Origin: Bin16 sp965206315
Lineage (GTDB): Bacteria; Chloroflexota; Dehalococcoidia; Lucifugimonadales; Australimonadaceae
Direction of reading: 5' to 3'
Length of the DNA: 64,000 nt
NCBI GenBank assembly: GCA_965206315.1
Contig: OZ242210.1
Span: forward strand, 682,001 to 746,000
Positions 50,036-57,866 of the stretch are shown here, piece by piece (position 1 is the first letter of the stretch; the number at the start of each line of letters is the position of its first letter). Under the pieces are notes generated by a model that made no database searches, was not told the DNA's origin, and saw only the letters and a list, made by a program, of their open reading frames with translations. A program made the position numbers and the translations under genes.

Positions 50036-50650
50036 CTACGGCTCCTCTTCTTCTCCGGTTATGCCGTCCCCGGGCTCATCTTCGTCTTCATCGTAGTCGT
50101 CGTCGGGGGACTGGTCGTCGTCTTCGTACTCTTCGTAGGAACTCTCATCGGACGCGGGCGCGTCGTCCTCGGACTCGGCGTCGGAAACCTGAGCGGCCTC
50201 GTAGCCTTCGGGAACGACGGAGACCGTTATCTCGGCGATCACTTCGCGGTAGAGGCGGATGTTGACGGGGTAGTCGCCGGGTTCATGGATGGCGGCTCCG
50301 AGAAGCACCTGCCGGTGGTCGATCGTGCGCCCGGTGGCGGCGGAGAGCCGGTCGGCGATGTGGCGTCCGGTGACGGAGCCGAAGAGGCGTCCGTTCGGGC
50401 CGACGCGCACCTCGACGGGCACTTCCATGCCCTGGATCAGCGCGGCGACCTGCCCCCACTCCTCGGAGTACTGGAGGCGCTTCTGCTTTGCCGCGGCTTC
50501 GATGGCGCGTATGCGCTGCAGCTGGCCGGGGGTCGCCGGTGCGGCAAGCCCGCGGGGCAGCAGGTAGTTGCGGGCGAACCCGTTCTTTACGTCCTTGACC
50601 TCGCCCGCATCAGCGGCGCCAGCCACGTCTTCGAGAAAGATGACCTTCAT
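50036..50650 (-). CDS. rplI: Ribosomal protein L9 with long acidic tail
   Basis: Residues 1-148 are a normal L9: MKVIFLEDVAGAADAGEVKDV, then GFARNYLLPRGLA and a C-terminal domain with GRLFGSVT. After it come about 54 residues, of which 28 are Asp or Glu, mixed with Ser and Tyr. Typical bacterial L9 stops near 150. The tail is probably disordered. The gene heads the dnaB operon; S6, SSB and S18 genes, its usual neighbours, are absent. Confidence 0.95.
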   Translation of the reverse strand: MKVIFLEDVAGAADAGEVKDVKNGFARNYLLPRGLAAPATPGQLQRIRAIEAAAKQKRLQYSEEWGQVAALIQGMEVPVEVRVGPNGRLFGSVTGRHIADRLSAATGRTIDHRQVLLGAAIHEPGDYPVNIRLYREVIAEITVSVVPEGYEAAQVSDAESEDDAPASDESSYEEYEDDDQSPDDDYDEDEDEPGDGITGEEEEP

Positions 50651-50673
50651 CTCGCTATTCCTCGCACTGTCGG

Positions 50674-50694
50674 GGTATGAACAAACATCATACC
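50674..50694 (-). promoter_or_regulatory. rplI promoter -10 within a palindrome
   Basis: On the minus strand the extended -10 TGGTATGAT precedes rplI by about 35 bp. GGTATGA-N7-TCATACC (50674-50694) is a perfect inverted repeat that covers it. It could be an operator or a hairpin at the 5' end of the mRNA. Confidence 0.55.
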
Positions 50695-50806
50695 ACCGGA
50701 CAGGCTCCTGCCCCGCACGCCCACCGCGCAGGGGGCTACCGTTCAGTCTCCGGCGGGCGGGCTGTGCCGAGCGCAGGGAGCGCACCCGCAACGTTTCATC
50801 GAAACC

Positions 50807-50928
50807 GGCTCATTCCGGCTCATCCCGACAGGACCACTCGTAAATGGGGCGTCCGGCGTGAGCCTCCAGGGGGTTCAAAACGGCTCATCCGACCGCGAAA
50901 TATGAGCCCCTGTGAGCCTTTCTGAGCC
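50807..50928. repeat. Array of GGCTCA sites with 10-bp phasing upstream of rplI-dnaB
   Basis: Seven copies of GGCTCA lie in 122 bp. On the plus strand they are at 50807, 50817 and 50882. As TGAGCC they are at 50859, 50903, 50913 and 50923. Spacings of exactly 10 bp occur within both end clusters, placing sites on one face of the helix. Several extend to GGCTCAT. The array lies 157-278 bp upstream of rplI. It may bind a cooperative regulator. It contains no recognisable DnaA boxes. Confidence 0.75.
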
Positions 50929-51148
50929 TGCCTCCTCTCTCTCCGGCCGAGGCCCCGCAGCAAGGGGTCCCCGATCGACAACACCATCGTACGCAAGCGA
51001 AGCGCGACCCCGAAAGTGGCGCGTGTCACCATGCGGGGGGCCACTATCTGCGCCGCGCGGATTGTGGCACAGCGACCCCGCAAGCCCCACGCGCAGAGTC
51101 CATCAGAATTTGGCGAAGCCCCCGCTTGCGTGCGACGGGGGTTGGGTG
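50929..51148. other. Intergenic sequence downstream of purL
   Basis: No gene is seen. It includes CCCCCGCTTGCGTGCGACGGGG (51121-51142 region), a possible purL terminator hairpin reading on the minus strand, and GCGTGTCACCATGCG. With 50651-50806 it completes a spacer of about 500 bp, long for this genome. Confidence 0.4.
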
Positions 51149-53356
51149 TTAGGCGCCCAGCGCGCGCTCAAGGCCGCCGAAGAAGGCGTCGGCGAGGTCC
51201 GCGAGCGGTCCGTCAACGAGGCCGGGGATGGTGAACCGCGCTCCGCCGACAGCGCCCAACCTGGCGCAGGGAACGCCCGCTTCCCGGGCGGCAGCCTCGA
51301 TCCGCGCAGCGTTCGCCTCCGTACAGCTGACGACGGCACGGGAAGGCGTCTCGCCGAAGAGCGCGGCGTCCCAGCGGCCATCGGGCAAGCCGCCCGCGCC
51401 GGTGAAGCCGACGCCGCCGAGCACGGCGCTCTCGGCCAGCGCGACGGCGAGCCCGCCGTCCGAGCAGTCGTGGGCTGAGTGCAGCAGGCGCTCGCGTGCG
51501 AGGTCGACGAGGAGTCGCTGCAGGCGGGCCTCGGCGTCGAGGTCGATGGCCGGTCTGCCCGCGACCGTGCCGTGTTCGAGCGCGAGGTACTCGCTGCCGG
51601 CGAGCGCGCCGTCGTCAGCGGGCGACGCGCCGAGCAGGAGGACGGCATCGCCCCCGTTGGCGAACGCCCCACCGAGCGCGTTCCGGGCATCGTCCAGCAG
51701 GCCGACGGCCCCGACGACGGGCGTCGGGTAGACGGCCTCGCCCTGCGTCTCGTTGTAGAGCGAGACGTTGCCGCTCACGACGGGGACGCCCAAGGCGCGG
51801 CAAGCGTCGGCCATGCCCCGGATGCACTCCTCCAACTGGTAATAGACCTCCGGCTTCTGCGGGTTGCCGAAGTTGAGGCAGTCCGTGACGGCCAGAGGCG
51901 TCGCGCCGGAAACGGCGACGTTGCGGCAGGCCTCGGCCACGGCCATCGCTCCACCCATGTAGGGGTCGAGCCATGCGAGACGTCCGTTGCCATCAACAGC
52001 CAGGGCGAGCGCCTTGGGGACCTCCCGCAGGCGGAGAACGGCGGCGTCCCCTGCGCCGGGCTTGACCATCGTGCGGGTCTGCACCTCGTGGTCGTAGCGG
52101 CGGTAGACGGCGCGCTTGCTCGCGACGTTGGGGGAGGCGAGGAGCGAGCGCAGGATACGTCCTGCCTCCCTGGGACCGGGGGCCGGAGGCATCGGCGCGG
52201 CGTGCAGGGCGTCCAGGTACGCGGGGCGCGTTCCGCCGGGGCGGTACTGGGGCGCTTCCACGAGCGTCGCTATGTTGACCTCGGCGGCGAGTTCGGGGCC
52301 GTCGTAGACGCGCGCCACGCCGTCGCCGGTGACGACGCCGATGGCGGTCAGCGGTACGTCCCACCGGTCGAAGATGCGGCGGACGGCGTCCTCGTTCTCC
52401 GGTTTGACGATGAGGAGCATGCGCTCCTGGGACTCGGAGAGCATGACCTCGTAAGGAGTCATGCCGTCCTCGCGACGGGGAACGAGCGCGACGTCTATCT
52501 CGACGCCGGTGCCGCCCCGCGCGGCGCACTCCATGACGGAGCTCGTGAGCCCCGCCGCCCCGAGGTCCTGCATACCGTCGAGCAGTCCGGTCCCCGCGGC
52601 TTCGAGGCAGGCCTCGATGAGCACTTTCTCAAGGAACGGGTCGCCGACCTGCACGGTGGGGCGCATCTCGCGCTCCTCCTCGAACGTCCGGGAGGCGAGT
52701 CCGGACGCGCCGTGTATGCCGTCCCTGCCGGTGGCGGAGCCTGCGAGCAGGAAGAGCGAGCCGGGGTTGGCGGCGGCGGCGCGCATGAGCGCTCCGTGCG
52801 GGAGCAGGCCGACGCACATGGCGTTCACGAGCGGGTTGCCGCTGTAGGTGGGCGCGAACATCGTCTCGCCGCCCACGTCCGGCACGCCGATGCAGTTGCC
52901 GTAGCCGGAGATGCCGGCGACAACGCCCTGGAAGAGGTAGCGGTTGCGCGCGCTGTCGAGCGGGCCGAACCGCAGCGAGTTCAGGAGCGCGATGGGGCGC
53001 GCGCCCATCGCGAGGATGTCGCGAACGATGCCGCCGACACCCGTCGCGGCACCCTGGTAGGGCTCGACGGCAGAGGGGTGGTTGTGCGACTCGATCTTGA
53101 AGACGACGGCGAGCCCGCCGCCGATGTCGACTACGCCCGCGTTCTCCTCGCCCGCCTGCACGCGCACGGCCTCGCCGGTGGTGGGGAAGCCGCGCAGGAG
53201 GGGCTTCGAGTGCTTGTAGCCGCAGTGCTCGCTCCAGAGGGCGCCGAACAGCCCCAGCTCCACGCCGTTGGGCTCGCGCTCGATCCTGGCGACGATGAGG
53301 TCGTACTCCTCGCGCGTGAGGGCAATCTCATCCAGCGTTTCCTGCGATACGGGCAT
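51149..53356 (-). CDS. purL: Phosphoribosylformylglycinamidine synthase subunit PurL
   Basis: The ATP-dependent amidotransferase subunit of purine synthesis has 735 residues, the small-PurL length. SEHCGYKHSKPLLR and FKIESHNHPSAVEPYQGAATGVGGI (divided, about 41-112) and HDCSDGGLAVALAE near 655 are family landmarks. It needs PurQ (encoded 0.9 kb upstream) and PurS, which is not in the window. The start overlaps the preceding EamA gene by 1 bp (TGATG). Confidence 0.96.
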   Translation of the reverse strand: MPVSQETLDEIALTREEYDLIVARIEREPNGVELGLFGALWSEHCGYKHSKPLLRGFPTTGEAVRVQAGEENAGVVDIGGGLAVVFKIESHNHPSAVEPYQGAATGVGGIVRDILAMGARPIALLNSLRFGPLDSARNRYLFQGVVAGISGYGNCIGVPDVGGETMFAPTYSGNPLVNAMCVGLLPHGALMRAAAANPGSLFLLAGSATGRDGIHGASGLASRTFEEEREMRPTVQVGDPFLEKVLIEACLEAAGTGLLDGMQDLGAAGLTSSVMECAARGGTGVEIDVALVPRREDGMTPYEVMLSESQERMLLIVKPENEDAVRRIFDRWDVPLTAIGVVTGDGVARVYDGPELAAEVNIATLVEAPQYRPGGTRPAYLDALHAAPMPPAPGPREAGRILRSLLASPNVASKRAVYRRYDHEVQTRTMVKPGAGDAAVLRLREVPKALALAVDGNGRLAWLDPYMGGAMAVAEACRNVAVSGATPLAVTDCLNFGNPQKPEVYYQLEECIRGMADACRALGVPVVSGNVSLYNETQGEAVYPTPVVGAVGLLDDARNALGGAFANGGDAVLLLGASPADDGALAGSEYLALEHGTVAGRPAIDLDAEARLQRLLVDLARERLLHSAHDCSDGGLAVALAESAVLGGVGFTGAGGLPDGRWDAALFGETPSRAVVSCTEANAARIEAAAREAGVPCARLGAVGGARFTIPGLVDGPLADLADAFFGGLERALGA

Positions 53357-53820
53357 CAGTTGGCGACTCCGATGATACCTACTCCGGCCACCACGAGCGT
53401 CGCGCCGAGCACCACCCGGAGCGTCAGGCGTTCATAGCCGCGCAGAAGCAGCAGCACGAACACGTACGAGACGAGCGGCACAGCGCCGGTGACGGGAGCG
53501 GCAACACTGTAGTCTATCCGGGCGAGCGCCGTGTAGAAGCTGCCCGTTGCCAGCGCGAAGAGGACGCCGGCCCCCAGCATCCATCCCAATCCGGAACCGA
53601 CCGGAGAACGGCTCCAACGCAGCCCGCGCGCCCTGATGGCCAGGGTGAACGCGAGCCCGAACAGCGCCTCGTAGGACGCGACGACCACTGGCGGGTTTCC
53701 CCTGTCCACGAGGTGGTTCGCCAGCAGGCCGACCGTTACGAAGGACAGCATCGCGAGCACCGTGAACACGAGACCGATCGTGATACGGCGGGCATCCGGA
53801 CTCCCGGCCATGGCGCTCAC
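53356..53820 (-). CDS. Half-size EamA/DMT transporter, second of pair
   Basis: The 154-residue protein has five predicted membrane helices and corresponds to one EamA repeat. Canonical DMT exporters have two repeats in about 300 residues. It ends TLVVAGVGIIGVAN, the typical EamA close. It overlaps the other half gene by 4 bp (ATGA), so both halves are probably made together and may form a heterodimer. The substrate is unknown. Confidence 0.82.
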   Translation of the reverse strand: MSAMAGSPDARRITIGLVFTVLAMLSFVTVGLLANHLVDRGNPPVVVASYEALFGLAFTLAIRARGLRWSRSPVGSGLGWMLGAGVLFALATGSFYTALARIDYSVAAPVTGAVPLVSYVFVLLLLRGYERLTLRVVLGATLVVAGVGIIGVAN

Positions 53821-54260
53821 CGCAGCACCCGGTTGCGGTCCGTGAGGATGACGGCAACTCCGATCACTACGGCGAATGCCCCGACCACCGTGAGGAGGTT
53901 CGGACGCTCCCCGGCAAAGAGCACGGCGAGCGCAATGGCGAACAACGGCCCGGCTCCCAGGATGGGGGCGGCGAGGGTCACCCCTGCGCGCCTCAATCCG
54001 TGGAAGTAGAGGAGGTTGCCGGTAACCCAGGCCAATGCCCCCATCACCGCTATGATGCCCAGGGCCGCCGGCTCGACGCCGCCGAACGCGGCAAGTCCCT
54101 CGGTCGAGACGGCCACGATGCCCAGCACGGCCGCCACCATCCCCACGACGACAACGACCACGAGTTCAGGGGATACGGCGAACATCGCCCTGCGCACGAA
54201 CACGTCGCCCGCTCCCCACCCGAACGTGGCCACGATGGCAAGCAGGATACCGAGGCTCAT
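53817..54260 (-). CDS. Half-size EamA/DMT transporter, first of pair
   Basis: The 147-residue protein has five helices, with the EamA motif GWGAGDVFVRRA near 14-25 and GLRRAGVTLAAPILGAGPLFAI near 108. It begins immediately after the purQ stop and lies between purQ and purL. Placement within a purine operon hints at a metabolite exporter, but this is only context. Confidence 0.82.
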   Translation of the reverse strand: MSLGILLAIVATFGWGAGDVFVRRAMFAVSPELVVVVVVGMVAAVLGIVAVSTEGLAAFGGVEPAALGIIAVMGALAWVTGNLLYFHGLRRAGVTLAAPILGAGPLFAIALAVLFAGERPNLLTVVGAFAVVIGVAVILTDRNRVLR

Positions 54261-54980
54261 CTATGCGCTGACACTGCGGGAGCGCTCGTGGAGCGCCTCG
54301 TCGATCGACCGCAGGATGCGGAGGCCGTCCGTGCCGCCCAGCGCCTCCTCCACCACGCGCTCCGGGTGCGGCATGAGCCCCAGCACGTTCCCGGCCTCGT
54401 TCGTCACGCCCGCGATGTTGTCGAGCGAGCCGTTCGGATTGGCCTCGGGGATCACAGCCCCGGTCGCATCGCAGTACCGGAAGGCGATCTGTCCGTTCGC
54501 CTCCATACACGCGAGGGTTTCGGCGTCCGCGTAGTAGTTGCCGTCGCCGTGGGAGACAGGGATCGCAAGGACCTCGCCCTCGCGCACGAGGGAGGTGAAC
54601 GGCGCGGCGGCGCGCTCCACACGGAGGTGCTGCGGCTGGCAGCGGAACTCCAGGCTGGCGTTCCGCATGAGCGCGCCGGGAAGCAGGCCGGACTCGCAGA
54701 GCACCTGGAACCCGTTGCAGCTGCCGATGACCGGGCCGCCCGCAGCGGCGAACTCGGAGAGAGCGCGCATCACGGGCGAGAAGCGGGCGATGGCGCCGGG
54801 GCGGAGGTAGTCGCCGTAGGAGAAGCCGCCGGGGACGACGAGACAGTCGAAGCGGGAGACGTCGGTCTCCTTGTGGAAGACATACTCTGCCTGCGCGCCG
54901 AGGACACCCTCGATGGCGTCGCGCCAGTCGGTGTCGGACCAGGTGCCGGGAAAGACGATGACGCCGTACGAGGCGGTCAT
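54261..54980 (-). CDS. purQ: Phosphoribosylformylglycinamidine synthase subunit PurQ
   Basis: This is a class I glutamine amidotransferase (239 residues) that supplies ammonia to PurL. The nucleophile Cys88 lies in GSCNGFQ; GGFSYGDYLRPGAIA and the His/Glu end in MPHPERVVEE are present. The ATG overlaps the yqeY stop by one base (TGATG). The N terminus FPGTWSDTD differs slightly from the more usual FPGSNCDRD. Confidence 0.95.
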   Translation of the reverse strand: MTASYGVIVFPGTWSDTDWRDAIEGVLGAQAEYVFHKETDVSRFDCLVVPGGFSYGDYLRPGAIARFSPVMRALSEFAAAGGPVIGSCNGFQVLCESGLLPGALMRNASLEFRCQPQHLRVERAAAPFTSLVREGEVLAIPVSHGDGNYYADAETLACMEANGQIAFRYCDATGAVIPEANPNGSLDNIAGVTNEAGNVLGLMPHPERVVEEALGGTDGLRILRSIDEALHERSRSVSA

Positions 54981-55432
54981 CACGCCCCCTGCCCGAGCAG
55001 TTCGCCGACGATGCGGTTGACAGCGCTGCCGTCGGCGCGGCCCTTGAGCTGGGGCATGAGCCTGCCCATCACCTTGCCCCTGTCGCCGGGGCCGGACGCA
55101 CCCAACTCGGCCACGACCTGCTGCGCGAGCGCGCGTATCTCGTCCTCGCCCATCTGCTCCGGCAGGTAGCGGGAGACGACGGTCAGCTCCGCCTCTTCCT
55201 GTGCTGCGAGGTCCTCGCGCCCGTGCTGGCGGTAGGCAGCGATGCTGTCGCGGTGCTGCTTCGCCATGCGCGCGAGCACGTCCAGCGCGGCCTCGTCGTC
55301 GAGCTCGCCGCCCTTCTCGATCTCGGCGTTCTTGACGGCGGCGCGGATCAGGCGTATCGCGCCCTTCGTCACTTCGTCCTGCGCCTTCATGGCGGTCTTC
55401 AGGTCTTCGACGAGTTGCTCCGTGATGGACAT
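54980..55432 (-). CDS. yqeY: GatB/YqeY-domain protein
   Basis: The 150-residue helical protein matches YqeY: LVEDLKTAMKAQDEVTKGAIRLIRAAVKNAEI, then YLPEQMGEDEI and the final GRADGSAVNRIVGELL, given here in fragments. The family is related to the tail of GatB and may bind tRNA; function is not firmly known. It begins 10 bp after ribH. Confidence 0.92.
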   Translation of the reverse strand: MSITEQLVEDLKTAMKAQDEVTKGAIRLIRAAVKNAEIEKGGELDDEAALDVLARMAKQHRDSIAAYRQHGREDLAAQEEAELTVVSRYLPEQMGEDEIRALAQQVVAELGASGPGDRGKVMGRLMPQLKGRADGSAVNRIVGELLGQGA

Positions 55433-55442
55433 GGCGTCAGTC

Positions 55443-55931
55443 TTACTCCTTGTCAGACACTGCCGCGCTCAACTGCCGGTGGACGCTCGCCATCTTGATG
55501 GCAGCCTCGACCGCGTCGAAGCCGCGGTTGCCCTGCGCGCCGCCGGAGCGGGCCAGGGCCTGGTCGGTGTCGTTGGTTGTCAGCACGCCGAAGGCGACGG
55601 GCACGCCGGTCTCGCGCGCGACCTGCGCGATGCCTCGCGCGGCCTCGGCGGCGACGAAGTCGAAGTGGGCGGTCTCGCCGCGGATGACACAGCCGAGGGC
55701 GACGAGGGCGTCCCATGCGCCGCTGCGCGCCATCCGCTCCGCAACCTGCGGGAGCTCGAACGAGCCGGGGACGTGGACGATGGCGAGCGCGTCTTCCTTC
55801 ACGCCGTGGCGGGCGGCAGCCTCGCGGGCGCCGCGCAGCAGCCGGGAGGTCAGCGCCTCGTTGAACTGCGCAACGATGATGCCGAGCCGCAGCCCTTGCG
55901 CGTCGAGACTTCCGCTGATCTCCAAGGCCAT
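55443..55931 (-). CDS. ribH: 6,7-Dimethyl-8-ribityllumazine synthase
   Basis: This enzyme catalyses the penultimate step of riboflavin synthesis. The 162-residue protein has VAQFNEALTSRLL, VPGSFELP (53-60), LGCVIRGETAHFDFV with the catalytic His, and FGVLTTND. It assembles as pentamers or icosahedra in known cases. It lies 41 bp after ribBA. Confidence 0.96.
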   Translation of the reverse strand: MALEISGSLDAQGLRLGIIVAQFNEALTSRLLRGAREAAARHGVKEDALAIVHVPGSFELPQVAERMARSGAWDALVALGCVIRGETAHFDFVAAEAARGIAQVARETGVPVAFGVLTTNDTDQALARSGGAQGNRGFDAVEAAIKMASVHRQLSAAVSDKE

Positions 55932-55972
55932 GCAGGTATTCTAGCCTGCCGCGCTCCGCCGTGGGGGGTGGT

Positions 55973-57190
55973 TCACTCCGCCGATTCGGCGTTATGCGGG
56001 TCGAGGAGATGGCCGAGGAGCTCCTGCTTGGTGCGCAGGTAGAACTCGTTCTCCTCGTTGGCCTCGACGACGATAGGCACGCGCTCCTCGATGGAGAGGC
56101 CGTAGCTCTCCAGGCCGACGACCTTCTTGGGGTTGTTGGTCATGAGCCGCATGTTGCGAACGCCGAGGTCCACGAGGATCTGCGCGCCGACGCCGTAGTG
56201 GCGGAGGTCCGGCGGGAAGCCGAGCTGGCGGTTCGCCTCGACGGTGTCGGCCCCGTTGTCCTGCAGGGCGTACGCCTTGATCTTGTTGTGCAGGCCGATG
56301 CCGCGCCCTTCCTGGCGCATGTAGAGGAAGACACCCCTGCCCGCCTCGGCGATGGCCTTGATCGCCATGTCGCGCTGCACGCCGCAGTCGCACCGCAGGC
56401 TGCCGAACACGTCGCCGGTGAGGCACTCGCTGTGCACGCGCACGAGCACCGGCTCCTTCGTGCGAACGTTGCCGAACACGAGCGCGACGTGCTCCGCGGA
56501 GTCGACGGAGGAGCGGTAGGCGAAAGCGCGGGCGGTGCCGTACTGGGTCGGGAGCCTCGCCTCGGCGACGCGCTCGACGAGCCGCTCGTGCTCGAGGCGG
56601 TAGGCGATGATGTCGGCGATGGTGACGATGTCGATGTCGAGTTCGCGGGAGACCTCCTCCAACTGCGGCATCCGCGCCATCGTTCCGTCGGCGTTCATGA
56701 TCTCGCAGACGACCGCCCCCGGAGGCAGCCCGGCCATGCGCGCGAGGTCGACGCTCGCCTCGGTCTGTCCGGCGCGGACGAGGACGCCGCCCGGCTGGGC
56801 GCGGAGGGGGAAGATGTGGCCGGGGCGCGCGAGGTCGGACGGCTTCGTACCGGGGTCTATGAGCGCCTTAACGGTGGCTGCGCGGTCGTGCACGGAGATG
56901 CCGGTGCCGCCGTTGTCGATGTCGACGGAAACGGTGAAGGCGGTGGTGTGCTTGGAGGTGTTGTTCGCGACCATCATGTCGAGGTCGAGTTCGCGGAGGC
57001 GTTCCCCGGTCATCGGCGCACAGATGAGGCCGCGTCCATGGGTCGCCATGAGGTTGATCGCCTCCGGCGTCACCCACGTAGCGGCGATGGCGAAGTCTCC
57101 CTCGTTCTCCCGGTCCTCGTCGTCCACGATGATGACGAGTTTGCCGGTGCGGAAGTCCTCTATCGCCTGTTCAACACTGATGACCGGCAT
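55973..57190 (-). CDS. ribBA: Bifunctional DHBP synthase/GTP cyclohydrolase II
   Basis: The N-terminal half (1-200) is 3,4-dihydroxy-2-butanone 4-phosphate synthase, with DDEDRENEGDF and ATHGRGLIC. The C-terminal half is GTP cyclohydrolase II, with zinc ligands in CLTGDVFGSLRCDCG and the catalytic RQEGRGIGL. Both active sites look complete. The start MPVISVEQAI is chosen; an ATG three codons earlier would overlap the ribE stop. Confidence 0.95.
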   Translation of the reverse strand: MPVISVEQAIEDFRTGKLVIIVDDEDRENEGDFAIAATWVTPEAINLMATHGRGLICAPMTGERLRELDLDMMVANNTSKHTTAFTVSVDIDNGGTGISVHDRAATVKALIDPGTKPSDLARPGHIFPLRAQPGGVLVRAGQTEASVDLARMAGLPPGAVVCEIMNADGTMARMPQLEEVSRELDIDIVTIADIIAYRLEHERLVERVAEARLPTQYGTARAFAYRSSVDSAEHVALVFGNVRTKEPVLVRVHSECLTGDVFGSLRCDCGVQRDMAIKAIAEAGRGVFLYMRQEGRGIGLHNKIKAYALQDNGADTVEANRQLGFPPDLRHYGVGAQILVDLGVRNMRLMTNNPKKVVGLESYGLSIEERVPIVVEANEENEFYLRTKQELLGHLLDPHNAESAE

Positions 57191-57195
57191 CCAAA

Positions 57196-57789
57196 TCATC
57201 TCCCGCCGAGCGCCTGGGAAGCCGTGAGACGCTCTACATACTTCGCGAGGATATCAACCTCGATGTTAACGCGGTCGCCTATCTCTCTCACCCGGAGAAC
57301 GGTGTGCTCCATCGTATACGGTATCACGGCGACCGAGAACCCGGCCCCTTCCTGCGAGGCCACGGTGAGGCTGATGCCGTCCAGAGCGATGAAGCCCTTC
57401 TCGACCACGTAGCGCCCCAGACCAGGCGGAACGACGATCCGCAGCACACGAGCTTCCGGCGTACCGTCGAACGACATGACCACTCCGACGCCGTCCACGT
57501 GGCCCTGCACGACGTGGCCGCCCATCCGCGACGAGGGAGTGAGCGCTCGCTCGAGGTTGACGATGTCGCCGGGCTCGAGCTCGCCAAGGTTGGTGCGGAA
57601 GAGCGTCTCCTCCACGACGTCCACGGCGAACCCGGTGGCCGTGCGCTCCGTCACGGTGAGGCAGACGCCGTTGACGGCGATGGAGTCGCTGACGGCGAGC
57701 GCATCCATAACGGCGCCGCCCGCGATGCGCAGCCGGTGCGGCGCAACCTCGACGACTTCTCCAACCTCTTCGACGATGCCAGTGAACAT
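57196..57789 (-). CDS. ribE: Riboflavin synthase alpha chain
   Basis: The enzyme dismutates two lumazines to riboflavin. The 198-residue protein has two homologous lumazine-binding repeats. The start MFTGIVEEVGEV is canonical, followed by SIAVNGVCLTV near 48. The second half carries GGHVVQGHVDGVG and FIALDGISLTV. It lies 5 bp before ribBA. Confidence 0.96.
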   Translation of the reverse strand: MFTGIVEEVGEVVEVAPHRLRIAGGAVMDALAVSDSIAVNGVCLTVTERTATGFAVDVVEETLFRTNLGELEPGDIVNLERALTPSSRMGGHVVQGHVDGVGVVMSFDGTPEARVLRIVVPPGLGRYVVEKGFIALDGISLTVASQEGAGFSVAVIPYTMEHTVLRVREIGDRVNIEVDILAKYVERLTASQALGGR

Positions 57790-57799
57790 CTCCACCCTC

Positions 57800-57866
57800 A
57801 CTTCACCCCCATCCCCACATCAAGTGCGGGGCAGGCTCTAACCTTCCCCCATCGAGGGGGAAGGTA
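57800..57866 (+). repeat. Family B repeat at the end of ribD
   Basis: CTTCACCCCCATCC, a 30-bp insertion, then ACCTTCCCCCATCGAGGGGG with palindrome arms CTTCCCCC and GGGGGAAG (57843-57863). It overlaps the 3' end of ribD. The other copies are at 45194 and 59016. Confidence 0.8.

Noticed and set aside
50807..50928. Chromosomal origin with DnaA boxes
   Set aside because: No TTATCCACA-like boxes or AT-rich unwinding region are seen and dnaA is not nearby; only the GGCTCA array is supported.
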